From Agelas oroides (Eukaryota > Porifera > Demospongiae > Agelasida > Agelasidae), in assembly GCA_949130485.1 (NCBI GenBank), contig OX422183.1:32605152-32669151 (forward strand): DNA of 64,000 nt, given 5' to 3'. Made by a program: the position numbers and the translations under genes. The notes under the pieces are model-generated. The model saw only the letters and a list, made by a program, of their open reading frames with translations. It was not told the DNA's origin and searched no databases. Position 1 is the first letter of the stretch, and every line of letters begins with the position of its first letter. Positions 1-22,229 of the stretch are shown piece after piece.

Positions 1-679
1 ACCCGGGGACAGACTACATGCAGGACGGACAAGCCTTCCCCTGGCGCCCCTCTCGGGGTAACCAGGGGACAGACTACATGGAGGACAAAGAAGCACTACT
101 GGTGACCCTTATAGGAATAATGATATTACATTAAAAGGAGTGAACATCTTTTGGAGTACATGGAAAAACCAGTTTACAAATTTGTCTTGGTTGTTGGGCC
201 AACTTTAAGATCAATAGGGCTTTATCAGTTGCATTTAAGCACAGGAACTGGCTTCCCTCTATCTTGCACATGGCATCAATGAGGTCCTTTCTTTCATCTT
301 TTAAGGCATGGCAGTGTAGTAAAAAGTGTTCTTCATTTTCTATATCAGCGGAGCATATCTTACACAGCCTTTGTTGGAGAGGTCGTGCAGCACACCCGAA
401 ACGGCCTGTTTCTACTTCCAACGGCAGGCATCCCATTCTCAGTGCAGCCATTACTCTTCTCCAGTCTGCCGGGATAGGGCCTGTCACATATGGTTCAGCA
501 GTGGGGAGGGGTTTGATTTCTCTATAGAGTCTGAGCCTGCCTGTCGTTTCAGAGCCTCTGGGGAAAGTCCAGATGGACCTCTTCCATTCTTGTAACTCTC
601 TGTCAGTCAAGGCATCCCACACAGAATCTAGGAAGTCTTTCCGGTTGAACAACATCAGATCAGGATTGAACTGACACTC

Positions 680-2641
680 CTAGAGTAGCTCCCTAACGTC
701 TGCTGCCCAGTTATGCACTCCCCTGTCAGCCAAGTTGCAGCTCCATCTGAAGACATCCCCTGTCAGCCTCCCATCAGGCAGGGTGCAGAGCCTATGCCAA
801 AGTCTTAAAACAGCAAGTCTGGTATGTACTCTCATAGGGACCCAGCCCATTTCTCCTTGTAATGCAGCAATAGGGACACTCATACTTACATTTAGAAAGA
901 AACGCATTGCTCTATTTTGAATTACTTGTATTTTACTGTGAAACTTGAAACCCCACAATCCTGCTGAGTAGTCCACTACACTAACCACAAGGGACTGGAA
1001 GAGCTTAGTGAAGGCTGAGTATGGGAACCCACCAGCTGATCTACTCTTACTGATCAACCTACTAAGGGATCTATTGGCATTTGTGACTATGTGATTAACT
1101 GACTCAGTCATATCCCAATGTTCATTTACCCAGAAACCAAGGTATTTGTAAGTATGGGCAAGAGTGATGGGGTTTGTTCCCACCTGGAAGTTAAAATCTG
1201 TTTGGGGGAAACGTTTGCCTTTCTTCCTGAAGTGAATTACATTAGATTTCTTTGTATTGATACTTAGACCCCATGTACTGCACCAGGTGTGTACAACATC
1301 TAACAGCTTTTGCAGACCTTGCTCTTTCTCAGTCAGCAGGATTATATCATCAGCATAGACAAGTGTGGAAATCATTCTACTGTCACACTGAATGCCTATA
1401 CCTAAATCATTAATCTGGAGGATTAGGTCATTGATGTACATGCTAAAGAGTGCAGGGGATAGGAGGCAGCCCTGTTTGACTCCTTTGTCTACAGAAAACC
1501 AGTCTGATAGTTTGTCATTGACTCGTACACTGCTTAGAACCCTGGAGTACATTGCTTTTAGGGCACCTAAAAAGGGCCCATGCACCCCCAAACCCTCCAC
1601 CTTTTGCCACAGGTATTCTCGCAGGACTGAATCAAAAGCTTTGCGGAGATCTATAAAAGCTGCAAAGGTAGCCTTCCCACAGGCTTTCCTAGATCCAACC
1701 ACTGAAGATAAGGTAAAAAGGTGGTCCTGGGTGCACCGACCCTTCCTGAAACCATTTTGTTCATCTGCTAGAAGATTACTATCTTCTAGCCAACAATTCA
1801 ACCTCTGGTTTAGGATCTTAGAGTATGCTTTCAAAACCACAGATTGGAGGCAAATGCCTCGATAGTCTTGGGGATTTTGGGACACAGTGCTACCTTTGGG
1901 GATGGGTTGAATTATACCTTTGCTCCAAGGAGTAGGGGTAATTGAGTTTTTGAAACAAAACTGAAAAAGTTGATGCAGAAACTGAATGCAGTCATCCTGC
2001 TTGAGGAAAGCTGGTTTCAAGTTATCTGCTCCTGCAGCTTTATTATTATCAGCACTCAATACTGCTGCTTTAACCTCCTCATAGGATATGTCTACATTCA
2101 GTTCACTAGCATCTACAGGGTTTTGGTGGGTAAGGAGTATGTCTAATTGTGAAGGGGGCTGTCCTACAGCTGAAGGCTCTCCCAAAAACAGGATTCTAAA
2201 GTATTCACCCCAACAGTTCACTACGTCTTCAGGCTGCTTAACTTCACAACAGTTCACTACGTCTTCAGGCTGCTTAACTTCATTACCACTGGAGTCAATT
2301 ACTGAGGCAGGGAGTTTGGATTTTTCACGTACACCAAGGTTGTTAAAATACTTCCAGAAAGCTTTAGGGTTTTTCTTACATTTGTGTAGTAGCTCTTGGT
2401 GCTCCTTAGCTTTGTGTGTGCGCTTCGCATATCTTACTGCACTATCAAACTTCTTCTGGGTTTGCCTGTGGATGTTTAGCTTGGAGAGATTTTTCCTATC
2501 TCTTGACCAAGAATGAAATGTCTTTCTGAGATCTTTTCTCAGCTGAGACAGCTCTGGTCCCCACCAGGGTTTGTGAGAGTGTCTCTTTGAGTCAGAGCGG
2601 GTAGGTTTATGTAGAAGTTGTGAGTCCACTAGAGTGATCAT
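680..2641 (-). pseudogene. LINE reverse transcriptase domain (interrupted ORF)
   Basis: Open stretch of about 650 codons carrying RT motifs: a GFRKGRCTQDH block, AFIDLRKAFDSV (motif A with catalytic Asp), GVKQGCLLSP (motif B) and YADDIILL (motif C). The catalytic aspartates are present, so the RT core looks recently functional. The stop at 680-682 truncates it; the same frame continues to 131 with the zinc-knuckle region, so one nonsense mutation separates the two. The endonuclease upstream is in another frame. Confidence 0.9.
2211..2282 (-). repeat. 36-bp in-frame tandem duplication inside the LINE
   Basis: Two near-perfect 36-bp copies begin at 2211 and 2247 and double a 12-residue stretch (EVKQPEDVVNC plus C) just before the WGEYF segment of the LINE protein. 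The frame is kept. Confidence 0.85.
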
Positions 2642-3126
2642 AAATAGAATCTAGGGCAACCTGGTCAGAGGGAAGGTGTTTAATGGATGCACACAAGTTT
2701 TCCATTTCCTCTCTAGCTACTGTTGTTTTAAAATAATCTTCAGTTAGGAGTGTCACATAATGGGGTGATTTGGGGTCATGGGGAGTAGGCTTAGTTGTTA
2801 ATTTCAGGGAGAGGTTCCAAGTGAGGATGCTATGATCGGGAAGAGTTGAGCCAACCTGAATTTTCAGTTGGTCAACTAATTCCGGCTGAACAGAGAACTG
2901 GCTGAAATTGTTGAGAAGCTCTATTGGGACCAGGCAATAGTCCACTAGTGACATGCCAAGTGGGGAGAAGGAAGTATACCTATTACTTTGGTCACCAAAT
3001 CTACCATTTAACATGCACATGTCTGCTGATTCGAGAAAGTCTAGTAGGAGTTTGCCTAAACGTGGAATCTACATTGGCGCGTATGGCCGTGGAATCTTGC
3101 AATCGTACTTCCCAAATGTCACCCTC

Positions 3127-4038
3127 CCGGTGTCACGGTAAAATAGGGCCCCCCCTTAATCGGGCCCCCCCGGCCCTATTTTACCAGTAGAATGGGGCCC
3201 CCCGGCCCCATCTTACCGGTAAGATGGGGCCCAGGGGGGCCTATTTTACCGGTAAGATGGGGCCCCCTTCGTGAGAATGGGGCCCCCCCCCCTCTGATAT
3301 CAAAGTGCCTACATACTACTGGTGTGATAGACTGCTACTAGATTAAACTCCATGCAATGGGGGCCCTTACCATAGTAGAGAGACCGAGGATAGAGGCTGA
3401 GTCACCGAGGATCGAGTTGTAGAGGCGAAAGAGACCGAGGATCGAGTGGACCTATCCATTTTTGTTCACACGATGTCGATAACTAAGCACCTAGCTAGCT
3501 AAGTATACTACTGGTAGTCTTAAGATGGGCAAAGTAGGCGCCGCAGTTAGGTACATGATGTTAATTAAACCGCTATCATGCATGCATGGTGGACGGACGG
3601 GCTATTACTGCACATGGTAAGGTCCTGAGGTATGAGTGTAGAAATACAAACGTGTAAATGAAAATAGAATTACAAGAACACAATGAAATTTGCAATGCAT
3701 GTCATAACTGAATACGAACAGCTAGGAAAACTTTTGTTCGTTTTCGCAGGTTCTCGTCTGATTTACATACAGGCGGCTCTTCGAAACCGACGCCCTATAA
3801 GTAGTCATGCCACAAGCAAAATGCCGCCTGCATGTAAATCAGACGTCCTTCTCAGTCCCTTCCATGATGCATTGATGCTTCGGCACCTTTTGCACTGGCA
3901 TTGACACGTGTGCTGACAGAGCTTAAAGCGATCGCTGAAAGGGGGGCCCCAGGTTCACGGTGGGGGCCCCATGTTACCGGGAGATTGGGGCCGGGGGGGC
4001 CCCAATCTCATGGGGGCCCCAAAATTTTATGACACCGG
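3127..4038. mobile_element. Inverted-repeat element rich in GGGGCCCC blocks
   Basis: The segment starts with CCGGTGTCA (3127-3135) and ends with its reverse complement TGACACCGG (4030-4038). Both ends are followed inward by A/T-rich sequence and then runs of GGGGCCCC (3145-3290 and 3940-4020). Inside the left block, 3204-3231 is a perfect 28-bp palindrome. The middle (3756-3843) holds another hairpin whose arms (about 3758-3778 and 3822-3843) contain GATTTACAT.CAGGCGG. No transposase is encoded, so this looks like a non-autonomous fold-back DNA element inserted next to the truncated LINE. No clear target-site duplication was found. Confidence 0.55.
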
Positions 4039-4457
4039 TCCTCCTGGTCAGTTCTCTAAAAATAAGTCGAGTACCTGTCTTTGATTAGCGATACACTAGG
4101 TTCGAAATCTTCCTGTCCCTGAGCACACTCTCATGCAGTATTTGCCCTGCACAATGAATGTTTAAAATTTCCTAGCGGCGATAATATGCCTAGAAAAAAG
4201 TTGCGCTCGGCGATAATATTCCCGAGCGATCGAATTTACTGTAGAGTTTAACACCGGCTCGCTATGATTTATATACCTCTCAGTATTTGCATGCTATTGG
4301 AATCAGCTGTAGCTTCTCAGCATTAGTGTATGCCTACATGAACAATCTATAAAGCACATCTCACAATTGAAGGCAGGCTATAGCTAAAGGATAGCTGTAC
4401 ATATGCAAATCACACACATGCATGCAATCTAAAAGTCCACAATACGTCAATTAAACT
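4039..4457. other. Intergenic, no gene seen
   Basis: Spacer between the inverted-repeat element and the 3' end of the secreted-protein gene. A/T-rich, with no open frame of note and no clear repeat. The minus-strand 3' UTR of the neighbouring gene probably lies in its upper part. Confidence 0.5.
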
Positions 4458-5507
4458 TCACTTCACATACAGTTCAATAAAGCTAACTGCTACATCGGAG
4501 ATGCAACCGGAGTCGTAGCTGCAGAGGCGAACCTCTAGGCCATCGGTGGTAGGCGATGAAAGCGTTTTACTGAAGTACGGCGGGGTGTTGAATTCGCAGC
4601 AGGTACTTGAGGGGTCGCAGTTCATTCCATCCCACAAAGGATCTTCGCCGTAGTATACCTGAGTGCAGTTTACCACTGAAACACCCGATTCGCAGAAGTA
4701 ATCATTCCCAACAAAAGGTGGAATAGTAACTGAGGTCCCGTTATGATTTAATTGGAATAGTTGAACCCGTAAGGGCCATCACAGTACATGTACATGGCAG
4801 ATTTTTAAGTGACATACTTATACAACTGTGTGATATGATAAACAAATAAATACAGCTACCATGACATGTAGTTTATTAGTGTCAGTTCACTGAGAGAGAA
4901 AAAGAGGAGGGGGCCCGTTATTACAAGGGCAGGCAGCGGTAGACGAACTCGTTTCACTTTCACCGACTGCAAACGACCAAATGTGCTGCCGCGATCCCAC
5001 TGATCCGTGCGTAACACTGACGCCGTCCAAATAAGCCCCTTCGATGGTCCTCACTGATCCCTCGTGGTAAGGACGGAAGGCGTCCGGCGCGGACAACTGG
5101 TAGCCAACCATCCTACCGCAAACCTGACTATATGCAATCCCACCGCTATTTGGAAATACATTGGAGTCACACACTCTATCACCAAGCCTAACTCCACCAC
5201 AAGCTCTTAGTCCGGCTACAGTAGAATTAACGATTTCCCTCCATATGCCAGGACATCGCATTGTAGGGTCAGACATATCGAGAAAAGCAATGCGATTCCA
5301 TCCACTCGTTCCATTACAGGTGTCTGTACGGTTATTTCTCAGTATATTCCGAACATCCGTCTTGATTTGGTCTATCGCTGCTTGTCGGTCGGCGTGAAGG
5401 GGGCAGACACCGTTTGCAACAGGTATCATCATAGCCGGATAGCGTACCTGAGCGTAGCTACAGCTAATAGCAGCTGCAACTAGTAGCAGTACCACTGAGG
5501 TCTTCAT
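4458..5507 (-). CDS. Secreted cysteine-containing protein of a sponge/cnidarian-type family
   Basis: Model: complement(4458..4729, 4925..5507), 284 aa, intron phase 1 with GTAATA donor and CAG acceptor. The ATG at 5505-5507 is chosen because it opens a clear signal peptide (MKTSVVLLLVAAAISCSYA); the open frame runs further upstream without support. Blocks in order: GWNRIAFLDMSDP, CPGIWREI, a Cys-Gly turn, VCDSNVFP, YSQVCGRMVGYQ, EGAYLDGVSVTHG, SRQHIWSFAVGE, ACPC. Exon 2 continues with PPFVGNDYFCESG, EDPLWDGMNC, STCCEFNTPPYF and LEVRLC. I recognise this order from uncharacterised secreted proteins of sponges and cnidarians; function is unknown. The many paired cysteines suggest a disulphide-stabilised extracellular protein. 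The splice join is supported by the continuity of the CPF-TIPPFVGNDYFC region. Confidence 0.8.
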
Positions 5508-6487
5508 CTTGAGGTATGCACTGCATGCATGCTTGATCGTCCTTGTATCATTTATATCCACCGAAATCAGGAAATCATTAATTAATGCAGAACTTTGACG
5601 CGCCGGGAGATTGCCTCCGGAAAGAGTGGGATTCCATGCAGCCCTTATTCCTATATGCACCAGGTGAGTCACTGTACAATCATGATCGCTGCTTTGGCAA
5701 AGAAAACCAACAGACATTAGCTAGCTATCTCAAATTGAGTTATTGCCTTTAAGGGTACGTACACCCTAAAGCAAGGGGTAAAGGCATTAAATTGAGCCAT
5801 ATGGGCCCAATGTCACCTTATATTTTCAGCCAGTTCCACTTGTTAATCCCAATTTACATTGCACATATAATCATCCATCATGGCTTATGCTGGAAGGAGT
5901 GATATCGATGTGGGAACAGTATCATCCAATGTGTAATGCTATGCTGAGCAGGAAAAGGAGGTGTGGTTGCATGTCTGAGAAAACAGAAAACAAGTTCCCA
6001 TAACACCTATACTGTCTGCTGGACTGTTTAATACAACAATACCACATGGTACTTCCATGTATGTAACCTCAACTTGAAAGTGTTATATGAATTGAACTAT
6101 ATGCATATATCATATGCATATACTTGACTATATATACCATGTGCATGGTCTACATAAATAGCAGGTGCACTGCACTGCAAGTCAGTAATCTTGTTTCATA
6201 GCATATTATGTCCTATTTCTGTATCAAGAAAATTACAGGCATCATGGAATCTACAGTGATTGCCTATATGTTCATTTTACACTTGAAGATAGTTATAAAT
6301 AGTAAACCAGCCACCATCTGTGTGTGGCACTTTTACGTGATGATAATTGCATTACTGCAACATAAGAGGGGTGTTCAGATGTTTTTGTTTTTCTTAAATT
6401 CTGTAGCAAATTGCTCAGTAGTAATAATTATGGCCTAACTCCACAGTAAAAAAAATACATGCCAGGAAATCACTTATTGTTGGGTTA

Positions 6488-6557
6488 TAGCCTTGTTCCA
6501 AGGCTCTCCCCACATCTGCAAGCAACGGAAAGCTGGGCGGGGCCTGGGAATGAGGCA
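6488..6557. mobile_element. Fold-back element, TAGCCTYGTTCC family
   Basis: Begins TAGCCTTGTTCC and ends CTGGGAATGAGGCA. One member of the short fold-back family seen throughout the window (see 8127-8272, 8935-9000, 14010-14332, 15918-16033, 35957-36031, 50336-50434, 52414-52485). Confidence 0.6.
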
Positions 6558-6883
6558 AGTAAGCAGCTAGCCACACACGTCTCTAATAGCTACCCATGCT
6601 GTTTACTCAAGGAATACACATCTCTATGAACTTTGACCTGAAAGAGGGGAGGGAACGGAGGTTGGTGTACAGTAATTGCATTTCTGTGAGAGTATAAAGA
6701 AGGAATTAGCATACATACATAACATACATAGGATGCCATAGTATATTATTACTAAAAGTGCACACACAGCATCCTGTTACAAGTGTATCAAGGTAACCGT
6801 ATGACACCTGAGAACTAAACTCTGCAGACTACAGTTCTCAAGTGTCATACCTGGGGACCTCATTCAGTTATTATCAAGTTATG

Positions 6884-7035
6884 TACTTCCCCCTTGTGTA
6901 TACTCCTTCTCTATCAAGTTATGTACTTCCCCCTTGTGTATACTCCTTCTCTATCAAGTTATGTACTTCCCCCTTGTGTATACTCCCTCTCTATCAAGTT
7001 ATGTACTTCCCCCTTGTGTATACTCCTTCTCTATC
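6884..7035. repeat. 40-bp tandem repeat, about 4 copies
   Basis: Unit contains ATCAAGTTATGTACTTCCCC followed by CTTGTGTATACTCC; four nearly identical head-to-tail copies. The plus frame through it is open only because the repeat lacks stops. Confidence 0.9.
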
Positions 7036-7583
7036 GTCTGAGATCAGCAACTAGCTGTGCATGAATGAAGCAACGTACAACACGTCTGTAGATGTAGCAC
7101 ATCTGTACAGCTGTGGTTGAGTCACTATACATGTAGGGAAATGACCAAGTGAGGTCAATACTCAATAACTGCATACGTAGTTCAAAAATAAAGGAGGTCT
7201 ATTACATTTCTTCTCATAGTTTGATGCAAACTTGCACCAGTATCAACCTCTAATTTCGAAGTATGTTCATCCCCAGAGCTGCCTTGTGACAAGTTTTGGG
7301 CATCAGGCATAATATAAATGGCAGGATCTGACATACAAAGTTAAGTAATGGTGTGTACTTGCAGCAAATGTGCTGACTCATGCTGTGATGTGGAGATTTT
7401 ATGAAACATTTTGGGTTGCTCTGACTCTAACTCAGCTTAGAGCTCCAATCAGAGCTGAGTCAAAAGCAATACACCGAGCAACTGGAGAGGATACTATCTA
7501 AAAGTACTTTTACCTGGAAAGGGAGGGAGGGAGGGATGAAAGTATGAGTACCTCACTATTGAAGGTGAATGGTAAAAAAGTAA

Positions 7584-7700
<117 letters not shown>

Positions 7701-8126
7701 ATTTGACTTTGGAAAGCGCAATATATTGTTCAATTGCTCTAAGGCTGCTCTTCTTTAATTGATTGCAAAATTTGGACTCACTATCGTCATGAGGATTTGG
7801 AATCTTCCTCATACTTGTCATACTGCTGTTGTTCAAAAAAGATCTGATTCAGAATCCAGTGTAGAACTAACATTACTGCCCCTTAGCATTCCTGGTTACA
7901 TACTCCTCAGTGCCAGCTGCAGCCATAGCTAGCCATAGCTACCTCCCAGCAATTTCTATTGCCCTCAGCATTCCCGGCTACCTACCCCCGTCCAGTATTT
8001 TCTCCAGCCATATATAGGAGCAGCCATGATACCTCTCCATATACACTCTTCTTTCCATCAGCATTCCCAACTAATTATACCTTCACTTCACTACTGCTCC
8101 AGCCATGCACAATGGCAGCCATACCT

Positions 8127-8272
8127 TAGCCTTGTTCCCAGACCTTCCCACTGTCCAGTTTTTGATCGCTTGCAGTATGCAAAAATGGAGGAGGGAGGCC
8201 TGGTCCACTTTATCATTTTGCACACTGCAAGCAATCAAAAACTAGACGATGAGAAGGTTGGGAACGAGACTA
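8127..8272. mobile_element. Fold-back element, TAGCCTYGTTCCCAG family
   Basis: Starts TAGCCTTGTTCCCAGACCTT and ends AAGGTTGGGAACGAGACTA. The inner arms also pair (AGTTTTTGATCGCTTGCAGT against a mirrored GCAAGCAATCAAAAACT), giving a hairpin of about 146 bp. No coding content. Confidence 0.8.
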
Positions 8273-8934
8273 GCCATAGCTACCTCTCAACAATTTCTAC
8301 TGCCCCATTACAGTTCCTGCTATTCTACAGTATTCCTCCACCCAGGCGGCCATCTGAGCAATCTTTACTGCCTCTCAGCATTCCCATGCATGCAGGTATA
8401 TATATAGTCCTCAGTATTTGCTCCAACCATGTACAGTGGCAGCCATTAGCCTTGTCCCCAGGCCCCGCCCAAAGAACGAGGCTAGGCAGCCATACCTCTC
8501 AGAAAGTTCTACTGACTGCTTCTGAGCATTTCCGGCTACTCCTCAAATACATGCCACATTTGGACAGTGGCAGCAATACTCGTCATCTCAGCGGCAACCT
8601 CTACTTTCTTCAGCATTCTTGGCTATCTTACTGCCTCTAAGCGTCCTTGACTATTCCCTTTAATTTAACCATGGATGATGCACAGTGGCAGTCATACTTC
8701 TCAGCATTTTCTAACACATTCCTAGCTACCCCTGGACCTCAGTACTTCCTCCAACCATGCACAATGGCAGTAATGCCTCTCAATTAAGAAATTCTACTGC
8801 TCTTCATCTCCATGCCACCCATCAGTAGCTAGCATACACCATGAAAAAAAACTGTATGTTGCACCACTACCCTTCAATAATTCCTGCAGCCATGTGTGCA
8901 TTGCCAGCCATACTGGCAAACTGCACCTACCCTC

Positions 8935-9000
8935 TAGCCTTGTTCCCAGGCCCCGCCCAGCTTCCCGTCGCTTACTGCAAGTGACGGGAAGCTGGGCTAG
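8935..9000. mobile_element. Short fold-back element, TAGCCTYGTTCCCAG family
   Basis: Starts TAGCCTTGTTCCCAGGCCC; the interior is a hairpin of CCCAGCTTCCCGTC.CTT and its reverse complement GTGACGGGAAGCTGGG, ending GCTAG. An even shorter derivative lies at 8447-8484, and a diverged internal-deletion copy sharing GCGCGCCTCCCGGCGAGAAA with the 14-kb member lies at about 9680-9735. Confidence 0.7.
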
Positions 9001-9560
9001 GGCCCACTTAACCGTACTGCAAGCACAACACTCTCAGTTACTCAGCATGCACAATAAAACCATAACTTTCACCAAATTAGCTATACTGCCGTCATAAGTT
9101 CTAGTTTACAACAATCAACATTTAAATATGTCGAAAAACAAGGATACTTGACCTTTGAACTCCATAGCTATACTGCTGATAGTCTAATGCACCTATCAAT
9201 GTTATGCCCCACCTCCCCCCACCTGGGGATAAGGGTGGGGATTTGACCACTTTTCCATCTAATTCCCCACCCCTGGGGTTAAGCTCTTAGGTCAAATAGC
9301 CCCTGGTATGCCAGTAAAGGAATACGAATACTGTACACTACCCCTGAACATCATACAACAATGGAAGCCATTTCACTCAGCAAATTCTCTGCCCTTTACT
9401 ATTCCCAGCAATATTAGGTCAGCTCAGCAATTTAGTATTTGCAACAACCATGAATTGCTGAATTTCAGCAATCTCTACTGCCTCTAACCGTTTCTTCCAG
9501 CCAGGCACAATGGAAATGATACCACTTAGCAATTTTTACCCCCTCAGTACACATGACAGC

Positions 9561-10359
9561 AGCCGTGCTTCTCAACAATCTTTACTATACACCTTGAGCA
9601 GTTAGGTTGCACTTCGGAATCCGTGCGAAACGTTATATTTCGCTCAATAAGATACAACACGATAATCGGTAAGTAGTCCAGCCCCTGCCGCGCGCCTCCC
9701 GGCGAGAAACGTGAGAGGGTGGGGTCTGGGGACTTCTCAATGTTCTCATGCATCCACACGCATGCGCAGCAACGTGGAATGCAAACAGAATTCATAGTAT
9801 GGTATGTCCATCCCATTGTTCATTATGCGCTTCATAGCTAAAGATCCCACGGTGTTAGTGATGCCCAGTTGACTCCTCCACTCCTCCATGCACATTCTGG
9901 TCAATTTTTGAAGTTTTTTAACACACAAAAGCAAAATTGCTGGAACCAAAGATCACGGTTAGGTGAGCCGTTTTAAAGAGGCGTTGGATATACTTTCACG
10001 TAGGGCCACCAAACACCAATTCCTTTTGGTTGAATAACACCAGTTTCATGGTGAAAGGTTTTTGCTAATAACCAGTAATAAAAATGTATGAAAAATACAC
10101 TAAAAACAATACAATTCATCTGGATAAAAATTAATACTGCAAAAAGAGGATAAAAAAGTGTACCTGTCAAGCTACTGTACATAGCTACTGTCAGCACACT
10201 ACTATGTATTGTATATTAGCTTGTATATTAGCTTGTATTCCACTATAATAGTTCTCTATGAAGGGATGAAGGGTCTAGAAGAAGGTCGGTCCATGGGAAA
10301 AAAGGAGTGTGTGTGTATGTGTGCATATCAATCCTATTATTTAGTGTTCATCCATATGG
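9561..10359. other. 3' flank of the kelch-b561 gene; no firm gene
   Basis: Short minus-strand open frames at 9746-9949 and 9973-10197 lack ATG starts or recognisable motifs and are not called. The part just below 10360 would carry the 3' UTR of the kelch-cytochrome b561 gene. Confidence 0.4.
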
Positions 10360-21480
<11,121 letters not shown>

Positions 21481-22229
21481 CTTTCTGTTGCAGCTTGGCG
21501 AAAGACGTGGGGAAAGCTGTAACAACTGCAAACTGCAAAATAAATTATGTTTCCGCCCACTTCAAGCGATCGAGCGCTGCACGTTGTGTACCACGCCCTT
21601 GACATTACGGTACCGCGAAGGTAAACAATGATGTGCTCTCTAATTAAGGGTAAAGTGTGAAATAGTTTCGCCTAATGTGTGGAGCTAGCCACGTGAAGCG
21701 TGAAGGTTGGCGCAACAGATGCGAACGAGCGTATGGTCCAAGCGACATACCCAAGTGCACAGAGCAATGGAGAGGCGTTCTGCTCCAGGTACAAGTTCCC
21801 CGGTAAGTCGAGCCCCCCTGGCTCCAGTACAACCGTAGATAGCCACATTAACCCAGAAGATTTTGCGTGGGCCTTGTACCCATGATGTGTCATGTTATAC
21901 ACGTGTTTTACGCATGAAGAATCATAGGATGTTATAGAGGGTTTTCACATGACATAATCACTTACACGAAAAAATGCCAAGGAAAACAGAAAACAGCTGC
22001 CATGACAATGAGATGGTCACTTCTATGGCGATCTCGGCGAATGCAAAGAGACACTTAGAATACTTCTAGTATTATTTTACAGTCACTTAGAAAGCCTCCC
22101 TCCCTCCCTCCCTCTTCCCCTCCCTCTCCCCCTCCCTCTCCCCCTCCCTCTCCCCCTCCCTCTCCCCCTCCCTATCCTCCCTCCATCTCCCCCTCCCTCT
22201 CCTTTCTTCCTCCTTTCTTTTCCTTCCTG
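21481..22229. promoter_or_regulatory. Head-to-head intergenic region (kelch-b561 / USP25/28)
   Basis: About 750 bp between two divergent start codons, so any promoters must lie here. It holds no strong open frame. A CT-rich (CCCTCCCTCTCC)n tract occupies about 22093-22205, immediately before the first called USP25/28 exon. Its position would also suit an intron 3' end, so a further upstream USP exon is possible. Confidence 0.5.

Larger units (their letters stand above)
131..3062 (-). mobile_element. Broken APE-type non-LTR retrotransposon (LINE)
   Basis: Minus-strand LINE copy. Reading 5' to 3' it holds the end of an APE-like endonuclease (about 3062-2636, with NGRFGD and the LPDHSILTW motif typical of the SDH region). 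A reverse transcriptase follows (2641-680, with the YADDIILL catalytic box, positions about 1360-1340). The C-terminal region has a CX2C...HX4C zinc-knuckle-like motif (655-131). It is dead: a frameshift near 2640 separates endonuclease from RT, a TAG at 680-682 interrupts the frame before the C-terminal part, and the endonuclease is cut off near 3062, where a stop precedes the conserved part. A 36-bp in-frame tandem duplication sits at 2211-2282. The EN-RT-knuckle order fits the Jockey/I-like group by family knowledge; the exact clade is not determined. Confidence 0.9.
7870..9560. repeat. Degenerate long-period tandem repeat with inserted fold-back elements
   Basis: The same phrases recur in the same order roughly every 90-130 bp: CAGCATTCC.GGCTA, CAGTATTT.CTCCA, CCATGCACAATGGCAGCCATA, CCTCTCAGCAATTTCTACTGCC. 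Examples start near 7885, 7968, 8056, 8362, 8518, 8700, 8880 and 9480. Copies are strongly diverged. Three of the AGCCATA/TAG junctions carry insertions of the TAGCCTTGTTCCCAG fold-back family (8127-8272, 8447-8484, 8935-9000). No coding potential is visible. Confidence 0.6.

Noticed and set aside
9746-10197. Two short minus frames, one hydrophobic
   Set aside because: No motif match; the 9746-9949 frame lacks an ATG start; not continuous with the kelch-b561 stop at 10360.
21971-22071. Possible first exon of USP25/28 (ATG near 21974)
   Set aside because: Short frame ending in TAG with only a poor GTCACT donor; not enough to call.
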